Shown here: positions 8,008 to 15,652 of the stretch, piece after piece | Numbering within the stretch: the stretch's first letter is position 1 | Layout of the letters: the number at the start of each line of letters is the position of its first letter | DNA from: Haliea salexigens DSM 19537 | Lineage (GTDB): Bacteria > Pseudomonadota > Gammaproteobacteria > Pseudomonadales > Halieaceae | DNA: 41,924 bases | Direction of reading: 5' to 3' | Assembly: GCF_000423125.1 (NCBI RefSeq) | Contig: NZ_AUHJ01000021.1 | Coordinates: 1-41,924 of the forward strand | The notes under the pieces: generated by a model | What the model was told of the DNA's origin: nothing | What the model saw: only the letters and a program-made list of their open reading frames with translations | The model's database searches: none | Made by a program: the position numbers and the translations under genes

Positions 8008-9581
8008 GTTTTACCTCCGACACCAGCCGCTCCCGGCTTCCTGCCTCCCGCGGCACTAGCACCTCCCTGTGTGTCGTAACCCAGCTCCTTAAGGTAGCCA
8101 TCCATTTCCAGCTCCAGTGCTTCCAGCTTTGCCTTGAGTTGCACTCGTTCTTCACGTACTGCCAACAGGTCAATTTCTTCTTCTTCCTCGAAGGTATCCA
8201 CATAGCGGGGGATATTCAGGTTGAAATCGTTTTCCTTGATTTCTTCCGGGCTGGCGACATGGGCATATTTGTCTACGTCTTGTCTTTGTTTGTAGGTGTC
8301 GACGATCTTCTTAAGATTGTCTTCCGACAGGGCGTTCTGGTTCTTGCCCGCCTGATATTCACGGCTGGCGTCGATGAACAATACGTTGTTGTCTTGCTTA
8401 TCCTGCCGAAAAACCAAGATGGCGGCGGGGATGCCGGTGCCGTAGAAGAGTTTCTCCGGGAGGCCGACGACAGCGTCCAGCAGGTTTTCTTCGATCAGTT
8501 TCTGCCGGATCTTGCCTTCGGAGGAACCACGGAACAGCACGCCGTGGGGGACGACCACGCCCATGCGGCCGGTACCGGGTTTCAGGGTCTCGACCATGTG
8601 GGAAATGAACGCGTAATCCCCCTTGGTTTTCGGGGGAATGCCGCGGCGGAAGCGCCCATGAGGATCATCACCGGCGCCGTCGTGGCCCCACTTGTCCAGG
8701 GAGAACGGCGGGTTGGCCGCTACGATGTCGAACAGCTTAAGCCTGCCGTCCTTGTCCAGCAGCTTGGGATTGCGAATGGTGTCGCCCCACTCGATACGGT
8801 GGTTATCCACGCCATGCAGGAACATGTTCATCTTGGACAAAGCCCAGGTGCTGCCGATGGCTTCCTGACCGTAGAGCGCAAAGCGCTTGGAACCGTCAAA
8901 AGCGTTCTTGATCAGGTTGGCGCATTTCAGCAGCAGTGAACCGGAGCCACAGGCGGGGTCACAGATCTCATCGCCCTCCTTCGGCGTCAGCAGCTCGGCA
9001 ATGAGTTCGGAGACTTCCGGCGGGGTATAGAATTCCCCGGCTTTCTTGCCGGAGCTGGCAGCGAATTGTTTGATCAGAAATTCGTAGGCGTTACCGATAA
9101 TATCCAGGCGACCGATACGGCTAGGACGCAGGTTGAGTTCGGTTTTATGGAAATCCTCCAGGAGGGACTTGAGGATCTCATTCTTTTGCTTCTCATCACC
9201 CAGCTTGTTGGAGTTGAAACTGATGTCCTGAAACACGTCGCTGAGCTTCTGGATGTTGGTTTCTTCTATAGCATGCAGGGCCTTGTCGATACGCTCGCCA
9301 TTACCCGGTTCATGCCGGTGTTCATACAGGGCGTAGAAGTTGGCATCCGGTGGCAGGACGAAGCGCTCGTTTTTCATCAGCTCCCGGATCAGTTCGGGGT
9401 GATCGCCGTGCTCGGTCTGGTACTGCTCCCAGTGGTCCTGCCAGACGTCGGACAGGTACTTTACGAACAGCATGGTCAGGACGTAGTCCTTGTAAATGCT
9501 GGGGTCCACCGTGCCGCGGAAGGTATCGCAAGCCCGCCAGACGGCCTGGTTGATTTCTCGTTGGTTCACACTGTCGTTCAT
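8004..9581 (-). CDS. hsdM: Type I restriction enzyme, N6-adenine methylase subunit
   Basis: This 525-residue methylase has the HsdM N-terminal helical domain and the N6-adenine methylase core. The SAM-binding motif is in CDPACGSGSLL and the catalytic NPPF in ANPPFSLDKWG. The C-terminal end is a charged coiled-coil-like stretch ending in a Gly/Ala/Lys-rich tail. An AGGA lies about seven bases before the ATG. It follows the half-specificity gene by 24 bases and overlaps hsdS by four. It methylates the sites chosen by HsdS and forms the core of the R2M2S complex. Confidence 0.96.
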   Translation of the reverse strand: MNDSVNQREINQAVWRACDTFRGTVDPSIYKDYVLTMLFVKYLSDVWQDHWEQYQTEHGDHPELIRELMKNERFVLPPDANFYALYEHRHEPGNGERIDKALHAIEETNIQKLSDVFQDISFNSNKLGDEKQKNEILKSLLEDFHKTELNLRPSRIGRLDIIGNAYEFLIKQFAASSGKKAGEFYTPPEVSELIAELLTPKEGDEICDPACGSGSLLLKCANLIKNAFDGSKRFALYGQEAIGSTWALSKMNMFLHGVDNHRIEWGDTIRNPKLLDKDGRLKLFDIVAANPPFSLDKWGHDGAGDDPHGRFRRGIPPKTKGDYAFISHMVETLKPGTGRMGVVVPHGVLFRGSSEGKIRQKLIEENLLDAVVGLPEKLFYGTGIPAAILVFRQDKQDNNVLFIDASREYQAGKNQNALSEDNLKKIVDTYKQRQDVDKYAHVASPEEIKENDFNLNIPRYVDTFEEEEEIDLLAVREERVQLKAKLEALELEMDGYLKELGYDTQGGASAAGGRKPGAAGVGGKT

Positions 9582-9605
9582 CTGAGTTCCTATATTTCCT
9601 TGAAC

Positions 9606-10193
9606 CTATTGAATCAGTCCGCGCGCGACCAGCGTTAACTGCTGTTCACGGTTACGGATCAGTTGTTCTGTGAGCTGTTTCTCGCGCCGCGCGGTGTCCA
9701 CAAGGTTCACGATTAACTGTTGCCGCTGCAGATCCGGTATGGGGAGTGGCAGGGCTTCGAGGATCTGGCGGCGGATGCTGGTGACGACGCTGCCCTCTGC
9801 CGATTGCTCAAAGTAACGCTGTGCAGGGCCTTCATTGAGGTACCAGGCCAGGTACGCCGGCAATACGAGATCCCCCCTTACCCGCAACAGATAGAACTGC
9901 GGCGCGCACACGGCTCGGGCCGGCACCTGATCTAGATGAACAGCCACGTTTCGGTTGCCTCGTGCAATGAAAAGCACATCGCCGCTCCGCAGCCAGTCTG
10001 GAGACTTACGGCCGGCTGGAGTGGTGCTGACCAGTGCCCCCCAGTCGACTCCCTGCTCAGGATCAGCGTTCTTGATCTGGACCACCGCCAACTCCCCGCC
10101 GGGAACCGATTTGATCGCGCCACGGAACGGGTAGCCAGGGCGAGCCTCCGCTACATCGCCAAGCTGAGCCATTGTTACTGCATCATTCGACAT
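9606..10193 (-). CDS. Half-length HsdS-like protein (single recognition domain)
   Basis: At up to 195 residues this protein is half the length of a normal HsdS. It has one type I S-like recognition domain (GDVLFIARG and LVLPAYLAWYLNEGPAQRYFEQ are typical) and one terminal helical spacer ending in LIRNREQQLTLVARGLIQ. It is the first gene of the restriction operon, upstream of hsdM, while a complete two-domain HsdS is present downstream. It may form a dimeric alternative specificity subunit, act as a regulatory or anti-restriction partner, or be a leftover. Neither the ATG at 10193 nor that at 10172 has a clear Shine-Dalgarno site. The second is attractive because a palindrome covers the first. 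Confidence 0.75.
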   Translation of the reverse strand: MSNDAVTMAQLGDVAEARPGYPFRGAIKSVPGGELAVVQIKNADPEQGVDWGALVSTTPAGRKSPDWLRSGDVLFIARGNRNVAVHLDQVPARAVCAPQFYLLRVRGDLVLPAYLAWYLNEGPAQRYFEQSAEGSVVTSIRRQILEALPLPIPDLQRQQLIVNLVDTARREKQLTEQLIRNREQQLTLVARGLIQ

Positions 10194-10260
10194 GCTGCAT
10201 ATTCAAGACCAGCAAACGACGCATGTCAAGCGCTCTAAATGCATCATTACATATGCTGCA
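10179..10260. promoter_or_regulatory. Pair of imperfect palindromes, putative operators
   Basis: Two 21-bp sites share the form TGCATCAT-N5-ATGCTGCA, at 10179-10199 and 10240-10260, 61 bp apart (near six helical turns). They sit in the divergent region between the restriction operon and the Fic gene, the first overlapping the possible start of the half-HsdS gene. Matching spaced palindromes are what a dimeric repressor would bind. The regulator is unknown; the Fic protein with its C-terminal helix-turn-helix is one candidate. Confidence 0.6.
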
Positions 10261-10292
10261 GTTTTCTTCATTGAAGCTTCATGGCTTGAGGT

Positions 10293-10401
10293 GGACATCA
10301 AACCGGACATTTTAGTGCTACACTCCGTCCAATGAAGCTCCCTAACATTCTGTTATTCATGAAAATATGAGCAGTGAAGAACCGGACATAAAAGCGGACA
10401 T
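10293..10401. promoter_or_regulatory. Direct repeats GGACAT-N6-GGACAT flanking the Fic start
   Basis: An 18-bp block of two GGACAT hexamers 12 bases apart occurs at 10293-10310 and again at 10384-10401, with 16 of 18 positions identical. An extended -10-like TGCTACACT (10316-10324) follows the first block. The second block lies just inside the longest Fic reading frame. If the true Fic start is the later ATG at 10442, both blocks would be upstream and could be operator sites. No good -35 box was found at normal spacing. Confidence 0.4.
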
Positions 10402-11602
10402 CGAACCGGCGGAGGACCGTGGCGAGGATATCGCGGCGATGGAGCCGCTGCTGCTCAGTGATAATGTCCCTCGACGAGAAGCCCTGACGGAGCTTGCCAT
10501 GGAGCTGGCCGCGAAATCCGCCGGATTCAGCCGTAGCCTGCCAGACGGGGTGGTCAGCGCCCTGGCCGAACTGGTCCGTTCCATGAACTGTTATTACTCC
10601 AACCTGATTGAGGGGCATGACACCCATCCGATCGACATCGAGCGCGCCCTGCAGAATGATTACAGCGACGAACCGCGCAGACGTGATCTCCAGCTTGAGG
10701 CGCGTGCCCACGTCGCCGTCCAGCAATGGATTGATGAGGGTGGATTGTCCGGTCGTGCCACCACGCTTGACGGCATCTGCGAGATACATCGACGGTTTGG
10801 CGGCGAGCTCCCGGGTGAACTGCTCTGGGTCGAGGATCCCGAGAGCGGCGAGCGGGCTCGTATGACACCCGGTGAACTTCGTGATCGAGACGTGATCGTC
10901 GGCGCCCATGTGCCCGTCAGCCCGGGCGCCCTGCCCCGCTTTCTCCGTCGTTTCGAGCAGGTCTATGGTCGACTCGGCAAGGCACAGACAACGATCTCCG
11001 CTGCAGCTGCCCATCACCGCCTCCTCTGGATACACCCCTTTCTGGATGGTAATGGCCGTGTCGCCCGCCTCATGTCCTACGCCATGTTAAGAGAAGCGCT
11101 CGACACCGGCGGTATCTGGTCCATCGCCCGTGGTCTGGCCCGGCAGGAGGCACGCTATAAACAGCACTTGATTTCCTGCGACCAACCTCGTCGTGGTGAC
11201 CTTGATGGCCGCGGCAGTCGCAGTGAGGCGGCACTTGCAGAATTCACCGAGTTTTTTCTGCAGACCTGTATTGATCAGGTGGACTTCATGGAGCAACTCG
11301 TCCAGCCCAACAAACTGCGCGAACGCATTCGACTCTGGGTCGAGGAAGAAATCCGTACAGATAGTCTACCGCCAAAAGCCGGCCACATACTGGAAGCCGT
11401 CCTCTATCGCGGAGAGCTTCCTCGCGGTGACGTTCCCAACATTGTCGGGACTGGCGATCGCCAAGCCAGGCGCATTGTTTCAGCGCTCCTGCAAAAGGGT
11501 GTATTGCAATCAGCCAGTCCCAGAGCGCCTCTGCAGATTGCCTTCCCGGCACGACTGGCCGGACGCTGGATGCCAGGGCTGTTCCCTGAAGCGGCCAGTT
11601 GA
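10367..11602 (+). CDS. Fic-domain protein (probable AMP transferase) with C-terminal HTH
   Basis: This protein of 411 residues (from the first ATG) has the catalytic Fic box HPFLDGNGR at 223-231, intact for AMP transfer from ATP. An N-terminal inhibitory motif of the [S/T]xxxE[G/N] type is visible as SNLIEG at 78-83, which should block ATP binding until released. This makes it an autoinhibited class II Fic protein. The last 75 residues look like a winged helix (LPRGDVPNIVGTGDRQARRIV), so it may bind DNA. The ATG at 10367 has no Shine-Dalgarno site; an ATG at 10442 with GAGGAT upstream may be the real start. It is divergent from the restriction operon. Its targets are unknown. Confidence 0.93.
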   Translation: MSSEEPDIKADIEPAEDRGEDIAAMEPLLLSDNVPRREALTELAMELAAKSAGFSRSLPDGVVSALAELVRSMNCYYSNLIEGHDTHPIDIERALQNDYSDEPRRRDLQLEARAHVAVQQWIDEGGLSGRATTLDGICEIHRRFGGELPGELLWVEDPESGERARMTPGELRDRDVIVGAHVPVSPGALPRFLRRFEQVYGRLGKAQTTISAAAAHHRLLWIHPFLDGNGRVARLMSYAMLREALDTGGIWSIARGLARQEARYKQHLISCDQPRRGDLDGRGSRSEAALAEFTEFFLQTCIDQVDFMEQLVQPNKLRERIRLWVEEEIRTDSLPPKAGHILEAVLYRGELPRGDVPNIVGTGDRQARRIVSALLQKGVLQSASPRAPLQIAFPARLAGRWMPGLFPEAAS

Positions 11603-11685
11603 CTACCATCTATATCCTCCGAAAAAGCGGCAGGCTGCGGGAACATACCCTTCTTACAACAAGCTGGCATTACAATTCGGGCGAT

Positions 11686-11731
11686 GGAGGTGTAGGCTAG
11701 GTGTCCTTTAGGACGCCTAGCCTACACCTCC
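11686..11731. repeat. 46-bp near-perfect inverted repeat (very strong hairpin)
   Basis: Arms GGAGGTGTAGGCTAGG (11686-11701) and its exact complement (11716-11731) enclose T-GTCC-TTTA-GGAC-G, giving about 21 paired positions with one G-T wobble and a TTTA loop. It lies between two convergent units, the Fic gene and the truncated minus-strand gene, so a bidirectional transcription stop is possible, although no T-run follows on either side. The rest of 11603-11983 holds only the decayed 3' end of the minus-strand gene and no other gene. Confidence 0.75.
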
Positions 11732-11873
11732 GGCCCCTCTATATTTTCCGGCCCTGCAGGCAATCCGCACGCAGACCGTTTTGGATTTTCAGTAGACGTC
11801 GCTACTCCCCTGACATGTCAGCCCGATTCTTCGTGTTCCGCCTCGAGTTCTTGGGAAATTTCCTGGTGCGCCG

Positions 11874-11983
11874 TTACTTTTGGCACTCTCCCGGATACAG
11901 CATTTCCATCAGGATACCCTCCCCTTCTTTCATCTCCAGCGTCTCGCACACCGTTTCAAAATGCTCATGCTGGAAATTGGATG
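11874..11983 (-). pseudogene. Out-of-frame C-terminal end of the adjacent minus-strand gene
   Basis: If one 8-bp unit at 12029-12050 is removed, the minus-strand gene reads on through a plausible acidic C-terminus (SYKDFLTSNFQHEHFETVCE, then about 22 more residues ending in ECQK) and stops at TAA 11876-11874. The sequence keeps codon-like structure and a charged, foldable composition. I take it as the original last ~37 codons, now untranslated because of the frameshift. Confidence 0.65.
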
Positions 11984-13099
11984 TCAGAAAGTCTTTGTAG
12001 GAGGCGACTTCTGCCCGCACCCGCTGACTGGCCCAGTGGCCCAGTGGCCCGAATCATCCTGCCTGTCAATGAACTCCACCATCTGTTCAAGACGGTGAAT
12101 AGTGCTCAATACATCGCCCAACTCATTAATATGGTTGCGCAGGGATTTCGCATTTTTCTTCCGCTGCCGGATGCGTGCCTGTCGTTCGGCTTCTTTCTCT
12201 TGACGACGTTCTTCTTCCTCAATAAGCAGGCGTTTCTCCTTGGCTTCCACCGCCGCTGCCTGCAACCACACGAAAATATCCAGAGCGCGCTCTTCTAGAG
12301 TAGTGGCTTTGGTATCCCGCCAGCGTCGCTCGTTCTTGGAAAGATCCAGACGCCAGTCAGACTGATTATCACTGATATGGAAGATCAATCGCCCAGAGGG
12401 ATAGTAGTCCCAGGTTCGATAGGACTTTCTATCACTGTTGCCCGACCACCTCAGCCGGCGCGCCTCGTACTCCAGCTCTTCCTTGGTCGGCGTATGGGGT
12501 TTCTGATCTCGGGTTTCATACAGCGTGAACTCGAAAATCTCCTCGCCCACTTTCCAGAAGCAGTTGCTCTTCTCAAGATACAGCTCATGGCCCAGTTTGC
12601 TTGCAAGAGCGGCCATTGACTGAAGAAGGCGGAAGGCCCGGGCTTTGCTGGAATCACTCAAACAGGTCTTTTTCCAGTAAGAGTCGCCCAGGTCCCGAAA
12701 CCCGCACTGATCTTTCTCAGTTTCCTCCAGCAAAGTACGCAGAGCATCCACAAAAGGATGGAGGGTGCGTGGCAAGCGCTCGACCAACCTGAAATCGGCG
12801 GCAATTTGTTCGCGGTAGCTAAGCGCCTGCGATTCGATGGCCGTCACCGCTGGGGAGCGTGTCTTCACCGGCCTGGGCTGGATATTCACAAGGGCATCAG
12901 CGGGCTCCAGACTGGTACGCAATCTGGGTTTTGACACTTTCTTGCCGCTCTTGAGCTTTGCCCAGTAACCCCTGGAGGGCGTAGGAATGTGATGTTTCCG
13001 GCAGTGATTCTTCACTGCAACGTCAGAAACTCCGAGAGACTCCGCTACCCGGGTCACCGGCTGTGACCACACCAGGTCAAACAATTCCTGTCGTGTCAT
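11984..13099 (-). CDS. Unknown protein with N-terminal HTH, truncated by frameshift
   Basis: This protein of about 371 residues begins MTRQELFDLVWSQPVTRVAE, followed by a helix-turn-helix-like VSDVAVKNHCRKHHIPTPSRGYWAKLKSGKK, so it probably binds DNA. The centre has no domain I recognise. Residues from about 300 on form a highly charged coiled coil (EAKEKRLLIEEEERRQEKEAERQARIRQRKK). I chose the internal ATG at 13099 because a GGAG lies eight bases upstream. The last ~17 residues (TGPVSGCGQK onward) are probably foreign frame caused by an 8-bp duplication. Function is unknown. Its position within a defence island is the only contextual clue. Confidence 0.7.
   Translation of the reverse strand: MTRQELFDLVWSQPVTRVAESLGVSDVAVKNHCRKHHIPTPSRGYWAKLKSGKKVSKPRLRTSLEPADALVNIQPRPVKTRSPAVTAIESQALSYREQIAADFRLVERLPRTLHPFVDALRTLLEETEKDQCGFRDLGDSYWKKTCLSDSSKARAFRLLQSMAALASKLGHELYLEKSNCFWKVGEEIFEFTLYETRDQKPHTPTKEELEYEARRLRWSGNSDRKSYRTWDYYPSGRLIFHISDNQSDWRLDLSKNERRWRDTKATTLEERALDIFVWLQAAAVEAKEKRLLIEEEERRQEKEAERQARIRQRKKNAKSLRNHINELGDVLSTIHRLEQMVEFIDRQDDSGHWATGPVSGCGQKSPPTKTF
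12029..12050. repeat. 8-bp tandem repeat (2.75 copies) causing a frameshift
   Basis: On the plus strand TGGCCCAG occurs twice in tandem followed by TGGCCC. The repeat lies inside the minus-strand gene, and its 8-bp unit is not a multiple of three. Gaining or losing a unit switches between the short C-terminus seen here and a longer one ending at 11874. It is either a fixed slippage mutation or a phase-variable site. Confidence 0.75.
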
Positions 13100-13395
13100 T
13101 CGTATACTCCGTCGGACTTTCGCTCTACAAGCCACTGCAACTTACACATTGGCATCCGTGTTTTGTGGTATTTCCGCTGCACCATTAGATTGGTGAGTTT
13201 ATATGTAGTCAGGCTACGCAAATCGCGACATTCTTGATGAGCGGAGCGGATACAGTTGTGACAGGCTCTTTTTATGGGATGACAAACGTCCTCCTGTATG
13301 GGGGCAGACTAGCTGCTTCTGTCGACTTTCCGCCTTATCCAGATTGAGAGGGCGCGATTGATCAGTGACCAATGCCCTATAAGTGACTTTGCAGT

Positions 13396-13573
13396 TGTAC
13401 ACTCCAGGGAGCCGCACACATATAGTGTACGCCTTCATTTTGTGTACATTATCCGGGCGAGTATCTATGGCATCCGGTAACCTTATGTATTTATTAGATA
13501 AATATACAGACAAGGGGTAGGTGTACACCACTAGACACCGCACACTATTATTGTACAATTGCATTTAGTGTAC
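13396..13573. promoter_or_regulatory. Cluster of six TGTAC motifs upstream of the AbiE-like operon
   Basis: TGTAC appears at 13396, 13426, 13443, 13522, 13552 and 13569, several within GTGTAC or TGTACA palindromes. One larger inverted pair is ACACTA-N18-TAGTGT at about 13542-13571. By chance far fewer than one would be expected per strand. AbiEi proteins are known to repress their own operons through inverted repeats in the promoter, so these are likely operator half-sites. The 490-base gap 13100-13589 otherwise holds no convincing gene. Confidence 0.6.
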
Positions 13574-13589
13574 GAGGCTGGCGCAGAAG

Positions 13590-14651
13590 ATGGAGAATCA
13601 GATTCTTGAGAGGGCGATCACTGCACTCACCGCAGAGGTCCCTCTACAGGTCGCAATCAGAGACCGTGAGGTTGCTATTGGGAGATATCGCGCGGATGCG
13701 CTTATCGAACTTGGCGATGATGCCGTGCCCTATGTGGTTGAAATAAAGCCCCGAGCCGCTCAGGCGAACCTGGGTGCGCTTGTCGAACAATTGCGCCTCA
13801 TACAAGAGCACCACGGCGTAGATAGGGGCATGCTCGTCACCGACTATGTAAACCCGAACCTTGCCGCGCGACTGAAAAAGCTGGAGCTCCAGTTTATCGA
13901 TACCGCGGGTAATGCCTACATCAACGCACCCAGAAATTTCATCTATGTCCGGGGAAATAAGCTGCTTCAGGAATTCACAGCGACGGAGACAAATCGGGCT
14001 TTTGAGCCTACCGGCCTGAAAGTTGTATATGCATTCCTGAAAAATCCGGAGCTGGTGAACCGGCCCTATCGCCATATCGCGGAGGTCACCGGCGTCGCCA
14101 ACGGCACCATCGGGTGGGTGATGAATGGCCTGAAAGAAGCGGGATATTTAAGGGATCTTGGCCGGGACAAGGGAAAACGCCTGATCGACCTCGAAGGCCT
14201 GTTTCGACGCTGGGTCGATGCCTATCCCCTGAAGTTACAGAAAAAGCTGAACCTGGGCACGTGGACCGCCGGAAATCCCATTTGGTGGGTCGATGTTGTG
14301 ATAGAAGAATTTGGTGCAGTTTGGGGTGGAGAGCTCGCCGCAGACAAACTGACCCATTACATCAAGCCGAAGGACGTGACTGTCTACCTCCCGAAAAAGC
14401 GCTTAAACGAGTTTGTAAATGGTGCACGCTTGCGAAGAACGGGAAAAGATCAGCGCACCGAGGAAGGTGTTGTCAGAATATTCGACATGTTCTGGACGCC
14501 AGATAACCAATGGACAGAAACCACTGACCCCATACTCACCTACGCGGACTTAACAAGCACCGGTGATCCGCGCAACCTGGAGACAGCGAAGCTTGTTTAC
14601 GAAAAGTACATCGATAGATATCTCCGGGGAACTGCACCCGGGCGAGATTGA
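13590..14651 (+). CDS. AbiEi-family antitoxin/regulator (COG4861-like)
   Basis: This 353-residue protein is typical of the AbiEi-type partner of type IV toxin-antitoxin systems. Residues 141-200 form a winged helix (FEPTGLKVVYAFLKNPEL onward, with a TGVANGTIGWVMNGLKEAGYL recognition region) expected to bind the operon promoter. The first ~125 residues are unlike the classic short AbiEi. They contain a PD-(D/E)xK-like pattern: Asp36 in RADALIEL, Glu51 and Lys53 in YVVEIKP, and Glu66-Gln67. The C-terminal half is a mixed domain of unknown role. It lies upstream of and overlaps the nucleotidyltransferase gene. Whether the nuclease-like fold is active is unknown. Confidence 0.85.
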   Translation: MENQILERAITALTAEVPLQVAIRDREVAIGRYRADALIELGDDAVPYVVEIKPRAAQANLGALVEQLRLIQEHHGVDRGMLVTDYVNPNLAARLKKLELQFIDTAGNAYINAPRNFIYVRGNKLLQEFTATETNRAFEPTGLKVVYAFLKNPELVNRPYRHIAEVTGVANGTIGWVMNGLKEAGYLRDLGRDKGKRLIDLEGLFRRWVDAYPLKLQKKLNLGTWTAGNPIWWVDVVIEEFGAVWGGELAADKLTHYIKPKDVTVYLPKKRLNEFVNGARLRRTGKDQRTEEGVVRIFDMFWTPDNQWTETTDPILTYADLTSTGDPRNLETAKLVYEKYIDRYLRGTAPGRD

Positions 14652-15447
14652 GCTTTATCGCGCTATCGATAAGGCTGCCTCCCAGCTAAACATCCCTTAT
14701 CTCATTGTCGGAGCCATGGCCAGAGACATTGTGATGGCGTATGGCTTCGGTGCTGCGATTGAGCGCGCTACCCGGGATATTGACTTTGGCATCCAGGTGG
14801 CTTCCTGGCCAGACTTTGACCGACTGCGAAAGCTGCTTCTTGATCAAGGCTTCTCCCCGTCCAAAGAGCCACAACGCCTGGTCAGCCCCGAGGATTGGGA
14901 CCTGGATATTGGATATATCGATCTGGTTCCCTTCGGCGCGTTGAGTGAGACCGGCGATCGAATTGCCTGGCCTCCAAAAGGTGATATCAAAATGAGCGTG
15001 TTGGGCTTTGTTGAGGCACTTGATAACGCGACCCAGGTAAGGATCGACGCCAATCCCGAGCTGATCGTGCCAGTGGCATCCCCGCCGGGAATGGCACTTC
15101 TTAAATTGGTCGCATGGGGAGACCGGGACATTGCCGAGCGCCCAAAGGATGCGCAAGACCTACTCTACCTCATGAGTACATACCTCAAAATCGATGCAAT
15201 AGTGAACGAGGCCTATGAGTCCGGGGCCATGGACCGGTTTGACCACGAATTTGATCCGGTGGGAGCTTACCTGTTGTCTCTCCATGCAAAACACATCGCT
15301 GCGCCTGCCACGGCTCATCGTATTGCGGAAATTCTGCAAGATGAGGAAAGCTCTGAAGCTTTATTGTTAGACATGGCCAGAGGGCGCGATGCAGATTTAG
15401 TGGGCGCGCAACTGGATGCGTTCAGGCAGGGATTCTGCTCGCTGTGA
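14593..15447 (+). CDS. AbiEii-like nucleotidyltransferase toxin
   Basis: This minimal nucleotidyltransferase protein has the core IPYLIVGAMARDIVMAYGF, the metal-binding pair DID in ATRDIDFGI, and a third acidic residue in GYIDLVPFG. AbiEii-type toxins modify RNA (for example tRNA ends) to halt translation, with the upstream antitoxin reversing or preventing this. The substrate here is not known. The reading frame overlaps the antitoxin 3' end. I favour a TTG start at 14593 with GGAG ten bases upstream; a GTG at 14563 without a ribosome site would add 10 residues. The family is better matched to the COG4914 variant than to classic AbiEii. Confidence 0.85.
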   Translation: MFTKSTSIDISGELHPGEIELYRAIDKAASQLNIPYLIVGAMARDIVMAYGFGAAIERATRDIDFGIQVASWPDFDRLRKLLLDQGFSPSKEPQRLVSPEDWDLDIGYIDLVPFGALSETGDRIAWPPKGDIKMSVLGFVEALDNATQVRIDANPELIVPVASPPGMALLKLVAWGDRDIAERPKDAQDLLYLMSTYLKIDAIVNEAYESGAMDRFDHEFDPVGAYLLSLHAKHIAAPATAHRIAEILQDEESSEALLLDMARGRDADLVGAQLDAFRQGFCSL

Positions 15448-15652
15448 TGAACACTATCGACCTTAGCGACCGCAATCGGCGGCACGTAGGTACCGACGAC
15501 CGGGAGTGCAGGATAAATCCACCGGGCAATTTCGCAAGTGCCTGCCCCACGTCATATGGCTGTGACCAGCCTCCCAAATTTCACGCTGTCGAGTACTGCT
15601 ATTGCGACTGATCGCTAAAATTGTAGGCTGAGATGCTGGAAAGGAAATCCTG

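Noticed and set aside
10298-11035. 245-codon minus-strand frame
   Set aside because: It is antisense to the Fic gene, whose catalytic and inhibitory motifs prove the plus strand is coding.
13214-13564. 116-codon minus-strand frame upstream of the AbiE-like genes
   Set aside because: The translation has no domain character and the region carries the repeated TGTAC motifs, so it looks regulatory.
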